Shown one piece after another: positions 1 to 64,000 of a stretch of DNA of 64,000 bases. How positions within the stretch are numbered: position 1 is the stretch's first letter; each line of letters starts with the position of its first letter. This DNA is from Amorphochlora amoebiformis (taxonomy: Eukaryota > Cercozoa > Chlorarachniophyceae), in NCBI GenBank assembly GCA_054601695.1, contig BAAHQB010000178.1, positions 186,001-250,000 of the forward strand, written 5' to 3'. Under the pieces are notes generated by a model that saw only the letters and a program-made list of their open reading frames with translations, was not told where the DNA came from and searched no databases. The translations under genes and the position numbers were made by a program.

Positions 1-500
1 CGTTACATATATGTACCTTATCTTATCCTACCGTTACATACATATACCCTTATCTTATTACCGTTACATACATATACCCTTATCTTATTACCGTTACATA
101 CGTATACCCTTATCTTATCCTACCGTTACATACATATACCCTTATCTTATCCTACTGTTACACACATATACCCTTATCTTATCCTACCGTTACATACATA
201 TACCCTTATCTTATCCTACCGTTACATACATATACCCTTATCTTATCCTACTGTTACACACATATACCCTTATCTTATCCTACTGTTACACACATATACC
301 CTTATCCTAACGTTACATACTACCCTTACCTTATCCTAACGTTACATGCATATCCCTTATCTTATTCTACCGTTACATCTTACCTACCGTTACATACTAC
401 CCTTATATTATTATCTGTTACATACATATACTTATCTTATCCTACCGTTACATACATATATCCTTATCTTATCCTAACCTTACATACATCTACCCTTATC
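1..500. repeat. 31-bp minisatellite array
   Basis: About 15 head-to-tail, slightly varied copies of a roughly 31-bp unit that contains CGTTACATACATATACCC followed by TTATCTTATCCTA. Copies towards the right are more degraded. No splice-compatible coding exon was seen. It probably lies in an intron or 3' flank of the CAP-Gly gene, which runs leftward. Confidence 0.9.
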
Positions 501-539
501 CTATTCTCATCCTCAGACTTCAGATTACGTTTTAAAAAA

Positions 540-1215
540 AAATCTTAGCAGCTTTGCTTAGATATCACGCTATTTTAGGCTATGGTCAGCATTTGACTTA
601 TATGCGAAGTTTCCATGTTAGGGTTGGTATTAGAGGGTTAAAATTCCACTTAAGCGTATCTGAGGGTTAGTCTTAGGTCTAGGGTTTGGTTAGAGTCCAT
701 ATTAGGTGCCTGAGACTAGGGTTAGGGTTAGGGTTAGGGTTAGGGTTAGGGTTTGTTAACGGATTAGGGTTTGGGCTAGGTTAGGGTTGAATAGGCTTAT
801 GTTAGCTTGAGGTTAGGGATGAAGCTTAGGGTTAGGGTTAGGGTTAGGGCTAGGGTTAGCGTTAGGGTTAGGGTTAGGGATGGAGATTAGGGTTAGAGTG
901 GATGATTAAGGCTAGGGTTAGGTCATTGAGGTTAGGGTTAGGTCATTCAGGTTAGGGTTAAGGGGTTATGAGTTAGAACTAGGTAAAGGAGGCTAGGGTT
1001 GGGGTTAGGATTAGGTATGGGTTAGCTTCGATTTGACGGAATTCGATTAGAGTTGAGGCTAGGGTTAGTTGATTAGGGATAGGGTTAGATTAGGGTTGGA
1101 GTTAGGGTTAGAGGGATTAGAGTTAGGCCAAGGTTAGAGCTGAGGCTACGGTTAGGGCTAGGGTTAGGGTTAGGGTTAGGGTTAGGGTTAGGGTTAGGGT
1201 TAGGTTTATATTAGT
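540..1215. repeat. Degenerate TTAGGG (telomere-type) array
   Basis: Dense TTAGGG repeats on the plus strand with many one-base variants. The perfect runs are near 711-755 and 1145-1203. The rest is interrupted by unique bits such as GGTCATTGAGG, which occurs twice. It sits directly downstream of the last recognised exon of the CAP-Gly gene, whose donor is at 1218-1219, so it is probably intronic. Confidence 0.85.
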
Positions 1216-1219
1216 GTAC

Positions 1220-30280
<29,061 letters not shown>

Positions 30281-30597
30281 TTATGAACTAGATGAAACTC
30301 TACTTCTAGTATCTAGCTATTACTAGAAATGTAGCTAGAATCTAGACAACTCTAGTACTGCTAGACTGTAGTACTAGGACAAAGTTAGATAAAAATATCT
30401 CCGTCACCGGGATAGTATCAACATCAACACATCAACCTACTCAACCGTCTAGACATTGAAAAACAAACGTTTATCACTGATGACTATAACGGTTCCACAC
30501 ATATTTAGATATGCTCATCCAGCCGTTCGCATCATCAGTATTGGTGAAGATTCGACTATCGAGTAGATCGGTTTAAACTGCATGCTCACTCACCTTA
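30281..30597. other. CTAG-rich 3' flank of SF3B1
   Basis: Unique AT-rich DNA just past the SF3B1 stop, with more than ten CTAG or TAGTA motifs at 30,290-30,390. Probably the 3' UTR and polyadenylation region. A similar CTAG-rich block is at 39,760-40,030. Confidence 0.5.
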
Positions 30598-36076
<5,479 letters not shown>

Positions 36077-36275
36077 GATGAGCGATATGCAGCCAGTCTC
36101 TCCTCGCGTCCGTGTTCCGCCGCAAGCGCAAATACAACAGAATTTTTCGGGTGAATCTCCAAGAAGCCATATGAGAATCTCAAGAGATTTCTACGGGGAT
36201 CCATTCCTAAATACCGGTCAGTCCCAGGGAGTTTCAGCGAATCCCGGTGCTAATGGCTTATTGAAGAAAAGGTGA
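36077..36275. promoter_or_regulatory. Bidirectional promoter region, SF3B1 and dioxygenase gene
   Basis: 199 bp separate the two divergent start codons. The DNA is unique, balanced in composition and free of TA or TTAGGG repeats. No TATA box is evident. Shared transcription initiation is inferred from geometry only. Confidence 0.6.
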
Positions 36276-36922
36276 ATGACTTTCCGGGTATGTCAAATCC
36301 TGGCATTGGCCTTGGCAATAGTCCTAGGCATTCTGATGGAAGTCTGGCACCATTTCGGCAACCTTCCAGAGTACGACGAAGTCCTGGCTCGCTCACAATC
36401 GATCGAATGTTCGCCCTCAAACTACGACTCAGTCGACTTCCTGAAGAGAAGCGGCTTCATGAGGCTCAAAGGGTTTGTACCGGAACAAGATCGAAATTCT
36501 ATGATCGATTTCGTGTCGAGGGTGCCACTGCCTACCCGGTACTTGTGCGGGGCATCGGACACGCAGCCTCGGGAGTGTATGTTGTGGAGTGAGGTCATGA
36601 CGGAGATGTTTCCGACAACGATCAATAGATTGCAGGATGTGCTTCAGGAGTGGAGGTAATGGCTTTTTTTAGACTATATGAGGTTCTAATATGTGATTTG
36701 TAACTGTGGTGTTTATGTCTTGGAATGTAATATTGGAAGAAATGCATATATATGGATATATGGGAACAAATCTAGACATATATATGGATATATGGGAACA
36801 AATCTAGATGCGATAATTTATGCAGATTCGTGTAATTCATATGTATATGTATATGTGTATATAATATATATATATATATACATATGTATATATTATAAAT
36901 ATATATATATATATATATATAC

Positions 36923-36997
<75 letters not shown>

Positions 36998-37079
36998 TTT
37001 TATATTCATGTATATATATATATATATATAATACATATACATATATATATATATATATATATACATATAGATTTTCTTA

Positions 37080-37158
<79 letters not shown>

Positions 37159-37493
37159 TTCACACCCCCACATATCCATCCATCCACACATACGTTACAC
37201 ATTCACTCACTTCCCCCCCCCCTAACGTACAGGGAATCTGGAATAGTCCAGGAACTTTCCCTCGACAAATGGGGCCCTCTTGAAGCACGAGGGTCTGAGT
37301 TCATCACTATAAATGGCTGGGGTTGGCCGTGGAACAAGCTCAAGGGGCGTTGGGAATACTTGATGGGAACCACCATGTTCGGGGTCCCTAGGGCAATTTC
37401 TCAGTTTAAGTCATTTCTTACTATGGCTTTTCATGCTCCTGTTCATACTGGTGAGATTGGGTTGAGGGTGTGTGTAAATGTGTATATATATGC

Positions 37494-37541
<48 letters not shown>

Positions 37542-37677
37542 AAGTCATTTCTTACAAGGGCTTTTCATGCTCCCGTTCACTCTGCGTATATATATAATAT
37601 ATATTTACATATACATATATATATATATATGTATATCTATATATATATATATATGTAATATATATATATATATGTAA

Positions 37678-37739
<62 letters not shown>

Positions 37740-37743
37740 TATG

Positions 37744-37809
<66 letters not shown>

Positions 37810-37911
37810 TATATACGTATATATATATATATATAATATACATATATATATATATATATATATGTAAATATATATAAATATATATATATATGTAAATACA
37901 CACACACACAC

Positions 37912-37950
<39 letters not shown>

Positions 37951-38471
37951 CAGACATATGCATAAATACCTCCACCTCAACATACTTTTAAATCCCATCT
38001 ACCCATACACACACACAGACATACATACATTCACCCACACAAGATCCCTCTTCATCTCACAGGCTTTCACGATTGATATACAGACACATCATCCCACACG
38101 TGTCCAAATCCCTCTTCATCTCACAGGCTTTCACGATTGGTATACAGACACATCATCCCACACGTGTCCAAATCCCTCTTCATCTCACAGGCTTTCACGA
38201 TTGGCATACAGACGGCCCGTCACAGGATGGAGGCCGATACCACAAGCTATTTATTATGGTGGACAAAGATAGTAGGAATGGAACCCTTCGGAATCACACG
38301 AATCTTATGCTTATTCCGCGGATAAGCTTCTACAAGCACTTTCGGAGGATGGAGAGGAATTCGTTTACTATGGGGTGAAAGAGTTGTGATTGTGTGAATT
38401 TGTGCGTTGTATGTGTGGATGTGTATTTGAAATGGTGGTTATGAGGGTACATGTATTTTAGATACATATAT

Positions 38472-38565
<94 letters not shown>

Positions 38566-38674
38566 GTGTTCATATGAATGTATAATATATATATATATAT
38601 ATAAACTATTATCACTAAAATTAAAGCAAGGCCGCCTTTACCATTCGTAAATATATATCTGTATATACATACAT

Positions 38675-38706
<32 letters not shown>

Positions 38707-38823
38707 TTTTATACATGATATATATATATATATGACATATATATATATATATATAAATATGATATATATATATATATATAGGTATATAAATATATAGTAA
38801 CTATGTAAATATAAATAAATATA

Positions 38824-38907
<84 letters not shown>

Positions 38908-39047
38908 GTATGCGCGAATGCTTCTTTACAAGTATTTGGGTAGGATACATTTTTATCATGGTTTAAATCAACTGGCATGTACGGTGAGTATATATATATA
39001 TATATGTGTATATGTATGTATATATGTATATACATATATATATATTA

Positions 39048-39126
<79 letters not shown>

Positions 39127-39138
39127 CAATACATACAT

Positions 39139-39198
<60 letters not shown>

Positions 39199-39242
39199 AT
39201 ATGATATTATTTTATCTACATGTTTAGATATGACTTCATCTA

Positions 39243-39288
<46 letters not shown>

Positions 39289-39352
39289 TGTATATGTATG
39301 TGTGTGTGCACATTTATATATATTCATATAGTACATGCCAGTTGATCTAAGC

Positions 39353-39384
<32 letters not shown>

Positions 39385-39635
39385 ATATATATATAATATA
39401 ATACACATATATATATAATATATAATATATATATATAAAATATAATATATATATATGTATATATATAATATATATATGTATAAATCGTATATAATATATA
39501 TTTGTATACATAAATGTGTATTATATACAGCCGATACTAGACCCTGGAGACGCGTTATTTTTCCGAGAGGATGTCTGGCATCGCACACAGGATATGAAAG
39601 CCAATAGATTTTCTCTCATTATCGACATCCAGTAA
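36276..39635 (+). CDS. 2-oxoglutarate/Fe(II)-dependent dioxygenase (PhyH- or P4H-like)
   Basis: Five exons: 36,276-36,655, 37,233-37,450, 38,191-38,374, 38,908-38,983 and 39,531-39,635; 963 nt, 320 aa, TAA stop. Residues about 5-23 ([19 protein letters not shown]) form a signal anchor, so an ER/Golgi type II membrane enzyme is likely. The double-stranded beta-helix iron site is visible: H205-T-D207 in [14 protein letters not shown], and distal H303 in [18 protein letters not shown]312 ([10 protein letters not shown]) is placed to bind 2-oxoglutarate. These enzymes hydroxylate lipids, small molecules or peptidyl proline; the substrate here is unknown. Phases chain 2, 1, 2, 0. Exon 2 is followed by a fragment of its own 3' end, and exon 3 is preceded by two copies of its acceptor. 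Family sub-assignment is tentative; the dioxygenase call is firm. Confidence 0.88.
37541..37583 (+). pseudogene. Fragment of dioxygenase exon 2
   Basis: AAGTCATTTCTTACAAGGGC and the bases after it repeat the last 40 nt of exon 2 with a few changes, 100 bp downstream across a TA tract. The donor has changed from CTGGTGAG to CTGCGTAT, so it is probably inactive. Confidence 0.85.
38041..38225 (+). repeat. Three tandem acceptor/exon-start copies, 64-bp unit
   Basis: CCCTCTTCATCTCACAG followed by GCTTTCACGATTG occurs at exon-like starts 38,063, 38,127 and 38,191, exactly 64 bp apart. Only the third continues into exon 3. Use of the first hits an immediate TGA (GATTGA). The second reads FHDWYTD, losing the iron-binding His, and shifts frame. 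These are competing 3' splice sites. Confidence 0.92.
39329..39348 (-). repeat. Inverted fragment of dioxygenase exon 4
   Basis: GTACATGCCAGTTGATC is the reverse complement of the end of exon 4 (AATCAACTGGCATGTAC at 38,966-38,982). One of two inverted fragments seen in the window. The intervening 340 bp of (TA)n would allow a large hairpin. Confidence 0.75.
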
Positions 39636-40045
39636 GTCTAGACGGTGCAAAGTTAAATTTGTAATTTATAAGAATTTTCACAACTCAGTTCGATCTCAGT
39701 CGATCATGCACCAGCCAATACTGAGTCATCGGGAAGATTCCTAGAAATCTTCTGACGTTATTATAGTTGTATACGTGTAGTCGTCGTACAACTAGTATTC
39801 TACATAACAATAGTAGCTACTACTAGTACTAGAGCTATTTTTTTTTGAAAATTCCAGTTGTCAAGCAATATTGTAAGAAAGGCTAGTCTAGTAGTGCAGA
39901 AACTTACATACTAACCTTTTGTCTATGACACGGCAGTAAGCCTAGATTATATGAAATTTAATGCCTAGTGTAGAAATTTGCACGCAGAGGTCTTCTATTG
40001 CTAGCTCTAGCCTAGCTTTTCTTACCAGCCTACGGACCTAGATCT
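39636..40045. other. Convergent intergenic region
   Basis: 410 bp between the stops of the dioxygenase (plus) and Ala-rich gene (minus). Unique sequence, CTAG/TAGTA-rich (39,760-39,840), no TA array. It must hold both 3' ends. Confidence 0.6.

Positions 40046-64000
<23,955 letters not shown>

Noticed and set aside
540-1215. True chromosome-end telomere
   Set aside because: The repeats are degenerate, internal and of mixed orientation across the window, and coding exons continue on both sides.

Overview
The window is nuclear DNA from a eukaryote, most likely a microbial eukaryote. It has spliceosomal GT-AG introns, interstitial TTAGGG/CCCTAA telomere-type repeats, and SF3B1, a universally conserved spliceosome gene. 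I cannot name the species. Most of the DNA is (TA)n microsatellite, telomere-like repeat, or other simple sequence. Nearly all long open frames in it (poly Tyr-Ile, Arg-Val, Leu-Gly, Ser-Leu) are artefacts of these repeats.

Four real genes can be built from splice sites, reading phase and protein similarity. (1) About 1.2-26.4 kb, minus strand: a giant gene of about 42 small exons (23-119 nt). It encodes a CAP-Gly microtubule-binding domain, basic linkers, a charged coiled coil, and a helical module of six exons that occurs twice. It seems to run off the left edge, and its 5' end (26.4-28.6 kb) is unresolved. (2) 30,598-36,076, minus: SF3B1, four exons, 1,319 aa, complete. (3) 36,276-39,635, plus: a five-exon 2-oxoglutarate/Fe(II) dioxygenase (320 aa) divergent from SF3B1, with a 199 bp shared promoter. 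(4) 40,046 to beyond 64,000, minus: a second giant gene of about 44 mini-exons. It encodes a novel Ala-rich helical repeat protein, converges on gene 3, and starts beyond the right edge.

In genes 1 and 4 only about 9-11% of the length is coding. Introns begin directly in the repeat (GTATATATA or GTAACCCTAACCC) and end in it (TATATATAG or CCCTAACCCTCAG). Reading phase stays consistent across almost every junction, which is the main support for the models.

The most striking signal is a recurrent structural rule. At more than 20 exons, partial copies of the exon lie in the adjacent TA-rich intron. Copies of the exon's 5' part, carrying the 3' splice site, always lie upstream. Copies of its 3' part, carrying the 5' splice site, always lie downstream. 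This amounts to a genome-wide process that duplicates splice-site/exon-edge cassettes through (TA)n tracts.
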